A stretch of 64,000 nucleotides of DNA. Origin: Lithobates sylvaticus. Its lineage: Eukaryota; Chordata; Amphibia; Anura; Ranidae. Below, piece by piece: positions 35,295 through 46,641 of the stretch (position 1 is its first letter; each line of letters starts with the position of its first letter). The stretch is taken from the NCBI GenBank assembly GCA_028564925.1, contig CM053033.1, positions 207,207,607 to 207,271,606 on the forward strand, written 5' to 3'. The position numbers and the translations under genes are program-made. The notes beneath the pieces are model-generated. The model did not search any database. It was not told the origin of the DNA and worked only from the letters and a program-made list of their open reading frames with translations.

Positions 35295-35632
35295 CTGGGG
35301 GGAGAAGAGAAGGTTAAGAAAAGGGAAAAGGAATAACACAGATAAAGAGACTGGAAAAAAGAATCTTAACTGAAAGTGAACCTGTCAAACCTTTTATCTC
35401 AACTTTGGATTCTGCATGTCCTCCCCCCAGCATCACACAATGCTGAAAATATAGCTTGATTGGACAGATCATTTGTGGGAGGCTAACAGGAAATACCCAA
35501 ATTTAAAAGTCAGAGGAAGGATCGAGGAAACCCTGAAGCATATGCTTGGTGAGGGGGGGTTCCTAGGCCCTCACAAACTACGTTGTGGTTGTAGAATTTC
35601 TTGGATAGATAAAAAAAGGAATGAATGACCAT

Positions 35633-35980
35633 TCCTCCAGAGCCTCTCCCATCCTCTGGAACTCGCTACCTCAACCTGTCCGGCTATCCCCTACTCTAGC
35701 TACCTTCAGGTGATCCCTGAAAACTCATCTCTTCAGGAAAGCCTATCACGTCTCCAACTAATCTTTTACCACTTCCATCAGCTCATTCCCCACAGTTACA
35801 ACCTTTTGTACCACCTCCCCCACCCTATTAGATTGTAAGCTCTTCTGAGCAGGGCCCTCTTAATCCTCTTGTATTTTTTATTGTATTATAACTGTATTGT
35901 CTCCCTTTTATATTGTAAAGCGCTGCGTAAACTGTTGGCGCTATATAAATCCTGTAATAAATAAATAAATAAATAAATTC
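35633..35980 (+). mobile_element. L2/CR1-type LINE, 3' end
   Basis: Plus-strand copy of the 3' segment at 13785-14130: SPILWNSLPQPVRL-like coding remnant, TTAGATTGTAAGCTCTTCTG, TGTAAAGCGCTGCGTAAACT, ending in an AATA microsatellite tail. 5'-truncated. Confidence 0.87.
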
Positions 35981-36573
35981 CTGGAGAAAATGCTGCCACA
36001 GTGCTGGTCATAGGACCAAACGTTTGGGCAGTTGGTCATGTGATCACTGCTAAAACATAAGTCTCTTTAGCATTGTTCGCGTGACAAAGCACAGGCTTTT
36101 GTATATGTGATCAGCCTTGTAGGGAGCCCAGAAAAGCATTTTCTCCCCCAAAAAAGTAATATTTTAACTCTTCTGTTTCTCTTTGTCCAGCACATAGTAT
36201 TACCCAACATTGGAGTATAGCTATTAGATTCATTACACAACAAAGACCAATGTTTTCTAGTTATCTGCTGTCTCTAGGTTGGCTTTCCCCCTGGTTACCT
36301 CCTGCTGTTCTTCTCCCATCTTCATAAGATGGTATACATCTATAAAGTCACTCCTGTTGATCTAAAACTAGCATGTGAGTGAGCTGACATCACGTTGCAG
36401 TATATGCTTTACCTTTTTGCTATATAGAAGCTGTCAAAGCTCTCCGATAGCAGGGGGAAATAGGTCCCCCAAGGGCCTGCTCCTTGAATAGCTTGATCAT
36501 GCTACTCAACCTCTACCAATATAAGCACACTGCAAACTAGGCAGGAGTTAAATAGAACCATTGTTAAACTTAA

Positions 36574-38484
36574 GGCCCCATGCACACGAGACGCTGTTAA
36601 ACGCGCGTTCAGAGGCAGTTGGACACTTTTTTCAACTGCCGCTGAACGCATGCAATGTTATCCTATGTGTCCATGTACACAGTCTTGTTTTTTCCCGTTT
36701 TATTGCAGTTGCGTTTAACCTCGTTTTTCCAGAAGCAAAAAATGGGTTCAGACAATTTGCTTTTCCAAGTTTCAGACGCAAAATGCGGCTAAACGCAGCA
36801 CCCGTGTTTAGCCGCGTTTGCGTTTATAAGCGTTTTTAAAGGAACCCAATTTTTTGGACCAGAAAACTCAGAAATATGATGGTAAACCATAAAAAATACT
36901 AAAAAAATTGGTTTAAAATGTCGTAATTATTTTAGATAGTTCATAGAGCATAAATACTCACTGATGCAATGCCGTAAAAAAACTCTATTTTTTAGGTGGC
37001 TTAGACAATAAGGAATGCCTCCACTTCTTTTCCCCAACCCTTCATCCAATTTCTAATCTAATCAGTGACTCCACCTACTCTGACCAAAGCATAGCAATGT
37101 CTTTTTTTCACAAAGAAAAACCTGCATACCAATGTCTAGTCAGCCCCAACCCCCCACCATGTTTGTGAAATTTCCAACGGACATTCGCTGTGCCATCAAC
37201 AGATGGGTCCAATATCGACAAGCTCTGACTCTGGACCTCTCTAGCAATTTGCGACGACGTTGTTGCCTCATCAAGAGCAACATCAGGAGCATTTCCTGAC
37301 ATATATTCAATATGGGATCCATTTCCAAAAAAAACAACACAGAAAGAGGTAAATGCAAGTGTACAACGGCTCTCTCTGCTGCTGCTGCTCACTCTGATCA
37401 AAATGGCCGAAATAGTTAATAATACATGCTTTCTGAGCTTGGGGAGGGTCTATATGATGTTATCTTTACAAACGCTTATAGACGCAACCGCGGCAAAACG
37501 CGCGTTTTTAAACGCAGGTTTCTGCTTTTTAAAACATGCGTTCAGCAGAGTTTGCATCGGCGTCTAATGTGCATGGTGCGTTTTAATGCCGCGTTTTAAC
37601 GCCGCGTTTAATTGCGTTTGCGTCTATAAGCGATTGTAAAGATAACATCATATAGACCCTCCCCAAGCTCAGAAAGCATGTATTATTAACTATTTCTGCC
37701 ATTTTGATCAGAGTGAGTAGCAGCAGCAGAGAGAGCAGTTGTACACTTGCATTTGCCTCTCTTTCTGTGTTTTTTTTTTGGAAATGGATCCCATATTGAA
37801 TATATGTCAGGAAATGCTCCTGATGTTGCTCTTGATGAGGCAGCAACGTCGTCGCAAATTGCTAGAGAGGTCCAGAGTTAGAGCTCGTCGATATTGGACC
37901 CATCCGTTAATGGCACAGTGAATGTCCGTTGGAAATTTCACAAACATGGTGGGGGGTTGGGGCTGACTAGACATTGGTATGCAGGTATTTCTTTGTGAAA
38001 AAAAGACATTGCTATGCTTTGGTCAGACTAGGTGGAGTCACTGATTAGATTAGAAATTGGATGAAGGGTTGGGGCAAAGAAGTGGAGGCATTCCTCATTG
38101 TGTAAGCCACCTAAAAAATAGAGTTTTTTTTTACGCCATTGCATCAGTAAGTATATATGCTCTATGAACTAGCTAAAGTAATTACGACATTTTAAACCAA
38201 TTTTTTTAGTATTTTTTATGGTTTACCATCATATTTCTGAGTTTTCTGGTCCAAAAAATTGGGTTCCTTTAAAAATGCTTATAAACATAAATGTGGGTGC
38301 CGTGTCTGAATCCATTTTTTTGCTTCTGGAAAAACAAGGTTAAACGCAACTGCATAAAAACGGGAAAAAACGAGACTGTGTACATGGACACATAGGATTA
38401 CATTGCATGCTTTCAGGGGCAGTTGAAAAAAGTGTCCAACTGCTTCTGAACGCGCGTTTAACAGCGTCTCGTGTGCATGGGGCC
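36574..38484. mobile_element. 1.9-kb Harbinger-like foldback transposon
   Basis: Inverted ends GGCCCCATGCACACGAGACG / CGTCTCGTGTGCATGGGGCC, with TAA left and TTA right. The two halves are inverted copies over roughly 900 bp each, with a short centre near 37530. Each arm holds the same coding remnant (ATG at 37310 minus; ATG at 37786 plus) reading MDPILNICQEMLLMLLLMRQ then QRRRKLLERSRVRA. Such an Arg-rich N-terminus followed by W/H residues resembles Harbinger transposase starts (inference). The remnants are too short to be functional. Confidence 0.8.
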
Positions 38485-38685
38485 TTACACTGGAATCTTT
38501 CTTTAATTATGTCTCAATTACAGCCTCAATCTCACACTATTGGTTTCAGTTTTCCCCAAGGCTGGAGATCTTTTGGTTGTAACAGTCTGCTGATTGACTA
38601 AAGAGAAAAACATTTAAACACATCTTAGCAGACACTTCCCCCTAGCACTGCAGAAACTATTGTAGAAACAGAGAGAGACGGTTAC

Positions 38686-38732
38686 CTGGGATAATTCATA
38701 CAATACACTGTATAGATGTCAAACTCTTCACT
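38686..38732 (-). CDS. plekhg2: plekhg2 exon, DH domain part 3
   Basis: 47 bp, acceptor ttcctctgcag, donor gtaacc. It reads SEEFDIYTVYCMNYP plus two bases; mammalian PLEKHG2 has SEDFDIYTLYCMNYP. Too short to be seen as an open frame, but phases on both sides agree. Confidence 0.92.
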
Positions 38733-39266
38733 CTGCAGAGGAAATGTGAAATCATCATTATACACGCACACACAATCTGGATTTTACATTAAGCCACACT
38801 ACTTTCTTACAGGAAGCATACATTAAAAGTGGATAGCAGCTTCTGGTACTTTACTATACAATGTAAAGATCCCACCTTCCAATGTGGTTTTGGATTTTGT
38901 CTTTAGGACCATCAGCAGCTGAGAGCGGTAGGTACCACCAATCAGATAAAACGGCTCTCAGTCAACATCCATGTCTTTCGCCATCAAGTCACAGAGGTGT
39001 TATCAGTAGCTGTCCAAATATGGTTTATAAAGGAATGCAAAAAACACTTTGTAATTACTGTCAGCAATGGATATGCCCATTTATATGCTGATTACGAAAG
39101 TGGTGGTTGTTTTGTAACTATAGCATACAGGGATGAAAGCTATATCTCAGTAAGCTAACCCAATGCAGCTAAGAAGGAGGCGACTGTATTGATAGCCGGA
39201 ACTTGTCTCTGACTCCAAGAGCTTCCCGGAAACAAGGGCTGGCAAGATGAATTCACAGGAGGCTAA

Positions 39267-39692
39267 TGCCGCGTACACATGGTCGGAATTCTCCTCGGAA
39301 AAAGCTCTGATGGTTTTCCCGTCGGAATTCCGACGGAATTTCGCTCAAACTGTCTTGCCTACACACAGTCACACCAAATTCCGACGGTCAATAACACCGC
39401 GCCTTAAAAAACGTTCGACTGCACTATAAAAGGGAAGTTCAATGCTTCTGAGCATGCGTCGAATTGTTTCCGAGCATGCGTCGGAATTTTGCATGTCGGA
39501 ATTGCATACACACGATCGGAAAATCCGATAGAAAGATTTTCCGTCTGAAAAATTAAGAACAGGTTCTCAATCCAAAGTCCGTCAGAAATTCCGACAGAAA
39601 AAGACCAATGGGCATACACACGGTCAGAAAATCCGTTGAAAAGCTCCCATCGGACTGTTTCCATTGGAAATTCCGACCGTGTGTACGCGGCA
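39267..39692. mobile_element. Harbinger-like MITE, TGCCGCGTACACATGGTCGGA subfamily
   Basis: Exact TAA duplications (39264-39266, 39693-39695). Reverse orientation relative to 22355; shares GAGCATGCGTCGGAATTTTG. Confidence 0.87.
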
Positions 39693-39959
39693 TAACACAA
39701 CTTCCCACCACATTCCTCTTGTCAGAGCTTTCTCCTGCAAGTGCTCAGAGCCGGAGACAATCGCCAGATATAAATGCAGGCGTCTCTTTGCTAGCTGTGT
39801 TGTTGGATGACCACAGAGGGAGGTCAGTGGGAGGGTGCCCTGTCTAACCATGTAGCTAGATTTCCACAGTTTGTAAGAAGATGAGACAAGGTAATACACG
39901 TACTTTGTTCCCTGGGGGACAGAGCACTGTAATAAAAAAAGGAATAAGACTTCTTATAT

Positions 39960-40806
39960 CAGAAAATTGTCACTACATTCCCGAGTCCTCACATCATCCA
40001 TCAAAGAGCCAAGATTGTAGACCTGCACAAATCTGGAATGAACTACGAGACCATCAGCAAAAAGCTTGGTGAGAAGGAGACAACTGTTGGAGCGATTATT
40101 CGCAAATGTAAGAAATACAAAATAACCATCAATTGCCCTCGGTCTGGAGCTCCATGAAAGATTTTGCCTCATGTAGTAAGGATGATCATGAGAAAAGTGA
40201 TGGATCAGCGCAGAACTACACGGGAGGAGCTTGTGAATGATCTCAAGGCAGTTGGGACCACAGTCACCAAACAAACCATTGGTAACACAATATGCCGCTG
40301 TGGATTGAAATCCTGCAGAGAAGGCACATGTACAGGCCCATCTGAAGTTTGCCAATGAACGTATAAATGATTCAGAGTGGGATTGGGAGAAAGTGCTGTG
40401 GTCAGATGAGTCCAAAACTGAGCTCTTTGGCATTAACTCGACTCGTGTTTGGAGGAAGAAAAATGCTGGCCATGACTTTAAATCACCATCCCTACAGTCA
40501 AGCACAGAGGTGGAAACAATATGCTTTGGGGCTGTTTCTCTGCTAAAGGTACAGGCCGACTTTGCCACATTGAGGGGGCCAATGTACAGGGCCATGTATT
40601 GTAAAATCTTAGATGAGAACCTTTCTTCCCTCAGCCAGAACACTGAAGATGGGTCGTGGATGGGTCTTCCAGCATGACAATGACCCAAAACATAGCTCCA
40701 AGGCAACAGAAGGGTGGCTCAAGAAGAAGCACATTAAGATCATTGAGTGGCCTAGCCAGTCTCCAGACCTTAAACCCATAGAAATGGATGGAGGAAGCTG
40801 AAAGTT
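39960..40806 (+). pseudogene. decayed Tc1/mariner transposase
   Basis: In shifting frames one reads [20 protein letters not shown] (helix-turn-helix part), then [40 protein letters not shown] (first catalytic Asp), [20 protein letters not shown] and [17 protein letters not shown], where the second Asp is recognisable. The GW-x(2)-Q-H-D-N-D-P-K-H block is diagnostic of Tc1. Several frameshifts and a stop break it, the C-terminus is missing, and no inverted ends were located. Confidence 0.9.
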
Positions 40807-40824
40807 CCAGCCATTTCTGTGTTT

Positions 40825-41016
40825 ATTAAAACTCAGCAGCTACAAAAAGTGTAGCTGCTGACTTTTAATAAACATGCACTCGCCTGTCTCACGATCCAGC
40901 GATGCAGCCGCCCGAAGCCTCGGTTCTCTCCCCCGCCTCTTCCAGGCATCACTAATGTGGGCACCCTGCTGTAACAGCTTGCAGCTTCACAGCCAGGTGT
41001 GCACTATGTATGCACA
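40825..41016. mobile_element. left piece of TTAA MITE split by the PLE
   Basis: AACTCAGCAGCTACAAAAAG / TGTAGCTGCTGACTTTTAAT hairpin and following sequence match 28490-28690. The element resumes at 47424-47490 after the PLE. Confidence 0.75.
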
Positions 41017-41847
41017 ATATATAAACAAAGAAACGGCGCTGGAATAGACGTGTGCAATATTGAACGAGAAAAAGAAAACACAAAAAATGTGCAGCTGCTG
41101 ATAAGAAAGTGCTATAACCTTCAAAAAATGCTCAAACCAATAAAACAGCGCTGGCAAACAAAAATTGTGACAAAATAATAAATGATCCCACAAAATTGAC
41201 AAACATCAATAATGTGTGTGAAGTGGTTACATGTCTGACACAAACCAATCCCATAAAAAATAAACTAGCATCAAATAATATGTGTGATAAATTATTACAT
41301 AAGTGACATGATTGAATAATAACCATAAAATTATTTCATAGATACCAAAATTGAATAAGTGATCAATGTGGTAAGAAAATATATATATATAAAAAAAAAA
41401 AAAAAAAAAAAAAAATAAATGTGAGTAAGTCCAGTTATTGTCCCAAAAAAACAAGAACCAAAATAAATGTACATATGAGCTCCTTCTTGGAATAGACTCA
41501 CCGGGCTAGCAGACAGACAGAGCAGCAAAGCAGAGGGCAGATATGCAGACAAACTGTGGTTCGGCAAGTAGGCACAAAAGCAGAGCTGAACTGAATAAAC
41601 AAGCCAGTGGGATGAGAGGATCCAGGGAGCGATGCATGCACACAAGGCACAGTGATGTTCTTGGAGATATTGTACCGATAATAGAAGAGAGCAAATTTTA
41701 AAGTGTTGTAGAAGGATTTTTAAAATGCGCGCTCTGCGCTACTTACAGGATGCATAAAGGAAGGCAAACTTCTCAGATACTTCCGCGGTTGCAGCTGGTT
41801 TAGCGTGCGCTCCACGGGAACAGGAAGTGGCGTCAGTGGTTAGATCC

Positions 41848-41919
41848 TTGGCCGGAAATTACGTTGACGCGTTTCGCCCCTCCTCCAGGGCGTCATCAAA
41901 AGACATCACTTCCGGCCAA
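41848..41919 (-). ncRNA. hammerhead-like ribozyme motif, PLE left arm
   Basis: Minus-strand copy of the motif described for 46642-46713. It lies on the same strand as plekhg2, so it would be present in that gene's primary transcript. Confidence 0.6.
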
Positions 41920-42399
41920 AGGGATGTGATATTTATACTAGATGGAGAGCAGAAAACCCCTCCTTTTACCAGGTGTAGCTAGATGGAGATCAGAAAACCC
42001 CTCCTTTTAACAGGTGGAGCTAAACGCCAAAACATGATCAGAGGGGATAAGATCACTTATTGTCCTGCATGATCATCATATGAGTTTGCATAAAGCCTTT
42101 AATAAGCTGGCGATAAAAAAAGGGGGGGTAAACCCCGACAATTACAATGTACAGTAAAAACAAATAACACATAGTGTATACAATATACAATATGCCGTAA
42201 ATAAGCAAAATTGTTAAAAAATATATATAAAATGTAATTAGAATTACATATATATAAGAACATAATCCCAGGATTAGGAATTTGAACTTGCAGTATAATA
42301 TATTATCCCTTAAAAACTTATTTTAAAATGAAAATTGAAATTAAAGTAATTGATTTGTCCCAAAAGTTTGGAAATCCCTCTCCCGGACATTAACTGAAA

Positions 42400-42740
42400 A
42401 AATAATTAAAAATAAATAATATAAAAAAAAATATATAAATAAAATAAAATAAAATAAAAATAAAATAAAATAAAATTAAATTTAAAAATAAAAAATAAAA
42501 TAAAAATCAAATGAAAATAAAAATAAAATTAAAAAAAATATAAAAATAAAATTAAAATAAAAATGGAAATAGAAATGAAAATAAAAATAAAATTAAAATG
42601 AAAAAGAAAGTAAAAAATATAATAAGAAAAATAAAATTAAAATAAAATATAAAAATAAAAATAAAAATCTAAATAAAAATAAAAAAATGATATATAAATA
42701 AAAAAATATAAATAAAAAATAAAAAATAAAAAACAAAACA
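42400..42740. repeat. A-rich low-complexity tract in PLE 3' region
   Basis: Irregular AAAATA/AAAAT units for about 340 bp; mirrored as T-rich sequence at 45826-46165. Confidence 0.95.
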
Positions 42741-42774
42741 AAACTGAAATGCCCAGAAATAGGGAGGGACCAAA

Positions 42775-45135
42775 CTACCAGTTGGACAAAAAGCAATTTA
42801 AATCCAAATCAATATTGATACCCAAAGGACTTAAAGTCCGCAGTCTATGGATCCATTGTGTCTCGTTCTGGGAAATTGAACGTTTTAGGTTAGAACCTCT
42901 CCAGTGCTGTTCCACCTTGTCAATTCCACAGAACGTCAAGACACTAGGATCTCGATCATGGAACATTCTGAAATGGTTGGAGAGGCTGTGGTGTTTGTAT
43001 CCTTTCCTAATTCTGTTAACATGCTCCCTCAACCTCACCCCCAGTGGTCTAGTGGTTCTCCCCACATATTGGAGCCCACAGGGGCAGGCAAGCAAATATG
43101 TCACGTGCGTGGTCCCACACGTGATAAACTTTTTGATCTCATAAGACTTTCCAGTAGAAAAAGAGCTAAACTGCATGATTTTTCTTTTCCTGAATTTTGA
43201 TGTTCTACACATCATGCATCTCCCACAGCTGTAAAAACCTGTCTGGTCCAAAAAGGTGAACAATTTTTTTGGGGGGTTCACAACATTATGTGCCAATTGC
43301 AGTCTCAGGGTGGGAGGCTTGGTGTAAATAAAATTAGGCCGACTGGGTAATACCGATTTTAGCTCTTTGTCTTCCATTAAAAGAGGCCAGTGTTTTTTTA
43401 TAATTTTCTCAAATTCTTTATACTGGCGATTATATCCAGTTAAAAAAGCTGTGCCAAAATCTTGTTGCTTTTTAGGTTTCTTCCTAAATAAATCATCTCT
43501 ATTCATTTCTCCAATATCCTCTTTAATCCGCTTGAGATCTTCCAGATTGTATCCTTTATCTTGAAACCGCTCTAGGATCAGGTTCGCCTGTGAGTTGTAA
43601 TCTTCTTTCTTGTTACAATTTCTCCTGACCCTGAGCATTTGGCTTTTAGGAATTCCGCCTAGCCACCTGGGATGGTGGCAACTGGTAAGTGGAATGTATC
43701 CATTCCTATCTACATCTTTAAAAAATGTGCGTGTGAACAATTTATTTCCTTCCTTAAAGATTGTCAGATCCAAGAAATTTATCTCCTTGTCACTAAAAAC
43801 TTCTGAGAAGGAAATGCCAAACGGATTAATACTCATTCCATCCAGGAAAAATTTAAAAGATTCTTGCGATCCTGCCCAAATAACTATGATGTCATCTATA
43901 TATCGTTTATATAGTTTCAGCTGTGGGATGTTTAGACTATAAATGGCCTCCTTTTCCCAGAAGCTCATGAAAAGATTGGCAACCGATGGGGCATATTTAG
44001 CCCCCATCGCGACGCCCTTCTTTTGTCTAAAAAATTCTTTTTCATGCCAGAAAAAATTATGACTCATAGCCAGATCTAAGGTTTGCAGAATGAATGTTTT
44101 TTGTTTTTCTTTAATATTAAGATTTCCCAATGCCCAATTAACGGCCTGTAGGGCATGGGCTTGCTGGATATTGGTGTAAAGAGAATTTACGTCTATACTT
44201 GCTAGAATACAGTTCTCATCCACGGTCATTGGCCTAATAAGCTCTATTAAATCCTTGCTATCCTTGAGATATGCAGGGCATTGGGTGGTGAGTGGCTGTA
44301 AAAAATAATCCAAATATTCACCAATTCTGGAGAACAAAGATTCAATTCCACTTATTATTGGTCGCCCAGGCGGCTTCAGGGGATTTTTATGTAATTTTGG
44401 TAGCTGATATATCACTGGAACTCTAGGAGCATCTGGGATCAAATATCGTGCTTCTTTTTTCTTCAAGATGCCATCAGTTGTTGCTTTCTTTATTAATTTC
44501 TTCAGTTTATCTTTAAACTTCTTAGTGGGGTTTCCTTTTAGTTTTTCGTAGGTATCTTGGTCTCCAACCAATCTATTGAGCTCATCTAGGTAATCATTTT
44601 TGTTGAGTATTACTACTCCACCGCCCTTGTCGGCTGACCTAATTACTATGTTCTTGTTCTTTTCCAATAGCTCCAACCCATTTTCCAGATCTTTTTTCCG
44701 CCTATTAGGTCGTAAGGTGAGCTTCTCTAAGTCCTGTTCGACCAATGACTTGAAAGCTCCCACAAAATGATTATTGGAAATTTGGGGATTGAAGGTGGAA
44801 TTATTTTTCAAAGAACTGTGTAAATAGACCTCAGAACATGGTTCTACTGGTGGCTTGTTTTTGGCATAAAATTTTTTAATATTGATTTTCCTAATAAATT
44901 TTTGAAAATCGATAAAAACATCGAATTTGTTCAAATTCCTATCCATAGCAAATTTTAGACCGAGGTCTAGAACTTTTAATTCATCTTTCGTGAAGGTGGC
45001 ATCACTGAGATTAAAAATTCCTTCCATTAGGTTTCTCTTTTTCGCTTGCTTTTTACCTCCTCTGCATCCTCTAATTCTTCTATTCTTCCTTCTTCTCCTA
45101 ACATCTGGGGGGCCATAGGGTGCCAGGGGATCCAT
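42775..45135 (-). CDS. PLE reverse transcriptase with GIY-YIG endonuclease, 786 aa
   Basis: Full open frame from ATG 45135. The N-terminus is strongly basic (RRRRKNRR..., GGKKQAKKR; residues 13-34), likely nuclear/nucleic-acid binding. RT blocks: SADKGGGVVILNK (167-179), PKLHKNPLKPPGRPIISG (246-263), ASIDVNSLYTN (312-322, first catalytic Asp 315), KGVAMGAKYAPSVANLFM (373-390) and YIDD (412-415, Asp pair). A CGRCMMC zinc-type linker (about 637-643) precedes GIY-YIG: TYLLACPCGLQYVGRTT (about 679-695) and GVRLREH with the catalytic Arg (about 702). In the family, RT and GIY-YIG together cut the target and copy RNA into it. The frame is intact with catalytic residues present. An in-frame stop upstream and lack of other ATGs support this start. 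Confidence 0.95.
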   Translation of the reverse strand: MDPLAPYGPPDVRRRRKNRRIRGCRGGKKQAKKRNLMEGIFNLSDATFTKDELKVLDLGLKFAMDRNLNKFDVFIDFQKFIRKINIKKFYAKNKPPVEPCSEVYLHSSLKNNSTFNPQISNNHFVGAFKSLVEQDLEKLTLRPNRRKKDLENGLELLEKNKNIVIRSADKGGGVVILNKNDYLDELNRLVGDQDTYEKLKGNPTKKFKDKLKKLIKKATTDGILKKKEARYLIPDAPRVPVIYQLPKLHKNPLKPPGRPIISGIESLFSRIGEYLDYFLQPLTTQCPAYLKDSKDLIELIRPMTVDENCILASIDVNSLYTNIQQAHALQAVNWALGNLNIKEKQKTFILQTLDLAMSHNFFWHEKEFFRQKKGVAMGAKYAPSVANLFMSFWEKEAIYSLNIPQLKLYKRYIDDIIVIWAGSQESFKFFLDGMSINPFGISFSEVFSDKEINFLDLTIFKEGNKLFTRTFFKDVDRNGYIPLTSCHHPRWLGGIPKSQMLRVRRNCNKKEDYNSQANLILERFQDKGYNLEDLKRIKEDIGEMNRDDLFRKKPKKQQDFGTAFLTGYNRQYKEFEKIIKKHWPLLMEDKELKSVLPSRPNFIYTKPPTLRLQLAHNVVNPPKKLFTFLDQTGFYSCGRCMMCRTSKFRKRKIMQFSSFSTGKSYEIKKFITCGTTHVTYLLACPCGLQYVGRTTRPLGVRLREHVNRIRKGYKHHSLSNHFRMFHDRDPSVLTFCGIDKVEQHWRGSNLKRSISQNETQWIHRLRTLSPLGINIDLDLNCFLSNW

Positions 45136-45347
45136 TCCTCCTCCTTCCTGTTCGGTTGGCTGGGATTGTGCTTCCCCCGACCTCTGGGTGTCCCACCACC
45201 CCTCCCCCTCTGCGAAGGTGGTCCTCCAGATCCTCTCCTCTGAAAATCCCCTCTTGTGTTATTGGGGTACCATCCTCGTCCCCTATTTGGTGGTGGCCCA
45301 TAGCCGGGTTGATTTGTAGGCCAGGGCTGACCACCATAATTACCTCC
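45015..45347 (-). CDS. PLE upstream frame, Gly/Arg-rich, 5'-truncated
   Basis: 110 codons open from the junction to a stop at 45015, in a different frame from the RT and overlapping it by 121 bp. It reads GGNYGGQPWPTNQPGYGPPP, NRGRGWYPNNTRGDFQRRGS, GGPPSQRGRGGGTPRGRGKH and an acidic tail EELEDAEEVKSEKEK. RG/RGG and aromatic-Gly-Pro composition is that of RNA-binding low-complexity proteins. No ATG is left because the element is cut here. I do not recognise a named family; coding status is inferred from composition and the long frame. Confidence 0.6.
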
Positions 45348-45791
45348 TGCATGATGTGTAGAACATCAAAATTCAGGAAAAGAAAAATCATGCAGTTTAG
45401 CTCTTTTTCTACTGGAAAGTCTTATGAGATCAAAAAGTTTATCACGTGTGGGACCACGCACGTGACATATTTGCTTGCCTGCCCCTGTGGGCTCCAATAT
45501 GTGGGGAGAACCACTAGACCACTGGGGGTGAGGTTGAGGGAGCATGTTAACAGAATTAGGAAAGGATACAAACACCACAGCCTCTCCAACCATTTCAGAA
45601 TGTTCCATGATCGAGATCCTAGTGTCTTGACGTTCTGTGGAATTGACAAGGTGGAACAGCACTGGAGAGGTTCTAACCTAAAACGTTCAATTTCCCAGAA
45701 CGAGACACAATGGATCCATAGACTGCGGACTTTAAGTCCTTTGGGTATCAATATTGATTTGGATTTAAATTGCTTTTTGTCCAACTGGTAG
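45348..45791 (+). pseudogene. truncated second copy of the PLE GIY-YIG domain
   Basis: 147 codons identical in sequence to the C-terminus of the minus-strand protein, from CMMCRTSKF to LNCFLSNW and stop. No start of its own; upstream sequence is the head-to-head junction. RT is absent. Confidence 0.93.
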
Positions 45792-46641
45792 TTTGGTCCC
45801 TCCCTATTTCTGGGCATTTCAGTTTTGTTTTGTTTTTTATTTTTTATTTATATTTTTTTATTTATATATCATTTTTTTATTTTTATTTAGATTTTTATTT
45901 TTATTTTTTATATTTTTATTTTAATTTTATTTTTCTTATTATATTTTTTACTTTCTTTTTCATTTTAATTTTATTTTTATTTTCATTTCTATTTCCATTT
46001 TTATTTTAATTTTATTTTTATATTTTTTTAATTTTATTTTTATTTTCATTTGATTTTTATTTTATTTTTTATTTTTAAATTTAATTTAATTTTATTTTAT
46101 TTTTATTTTATTTTATTTTATTTATATATTTTTTTATATTATTTATTTTTTTTAATTATTTTTTCAGTTAATGTCCGGGAGAGGGATTTCCAAACTTTTG
46201 GGACAAATCAATTACTTTAATTTCAATTTTCATTTTAAAATAAGTTTTTAAGGGATAATATATTATACTGCAAGTTCAAATTCCTAATCCTGGGATTATG
46301 TTCTTATATATATGTAATTCTAATTACATTTTATATATATTTTTTAACAATTTTGCTTATTTACGGCATATTGTATATTGTATACACTATGTGTTATTTG
46401 TTTTTACTGTACATTGTAATTGTCGGGGTTTACCCCCCCTTTTTTTATCGCCAGCTTATTAAAGGCTTTATGCAAACTCATATGATGATCATGCAGGACA
46501 ATAAGTGATCTTATCCCCTCTGATCATGTTTTGGCGTTTAGCTCCACCTGTTAAAAGGAGGGGTTTTCTGATCTCCATCTAGCTACACCTGGTAAAAGGA
46601 GGGGTTTTCTGCTCTCCATCTAGTATAAATATCACATCCCT

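Larger units (their letters stand above)
41131..43218. repeat. left arm of the PLE palindrome
   Basis: 2,088 bp, inverted copy of 45348-47423. The last 131-codon shadow frames in both arms give identical peptides. Differences are mainly lengths of A/T runs (e.g. 41391-41415). Confidence 0.93.

Noticed and set aside
42400-42740. Hydrophobic frame (LFFIFYFLFIFFYLYI) as a membrane protein
   Set aside because: Translation of the A/T-rich low-complexity tract.
42749-43200. Plus-strand frames of 131 and 98 codons over the PLE
   Set aside because: Shadows of the minus-strand GIY-YIG frame; identical shadows appear mirrored at 45366-45817.
45120-45791. 223-codon plus-strand frame as a fused gene
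   Set aside because: Its first third is antisense of the PLE 5' region; only the 147 codons from 45348 are real PLE sequence, and they are a truncated copy.
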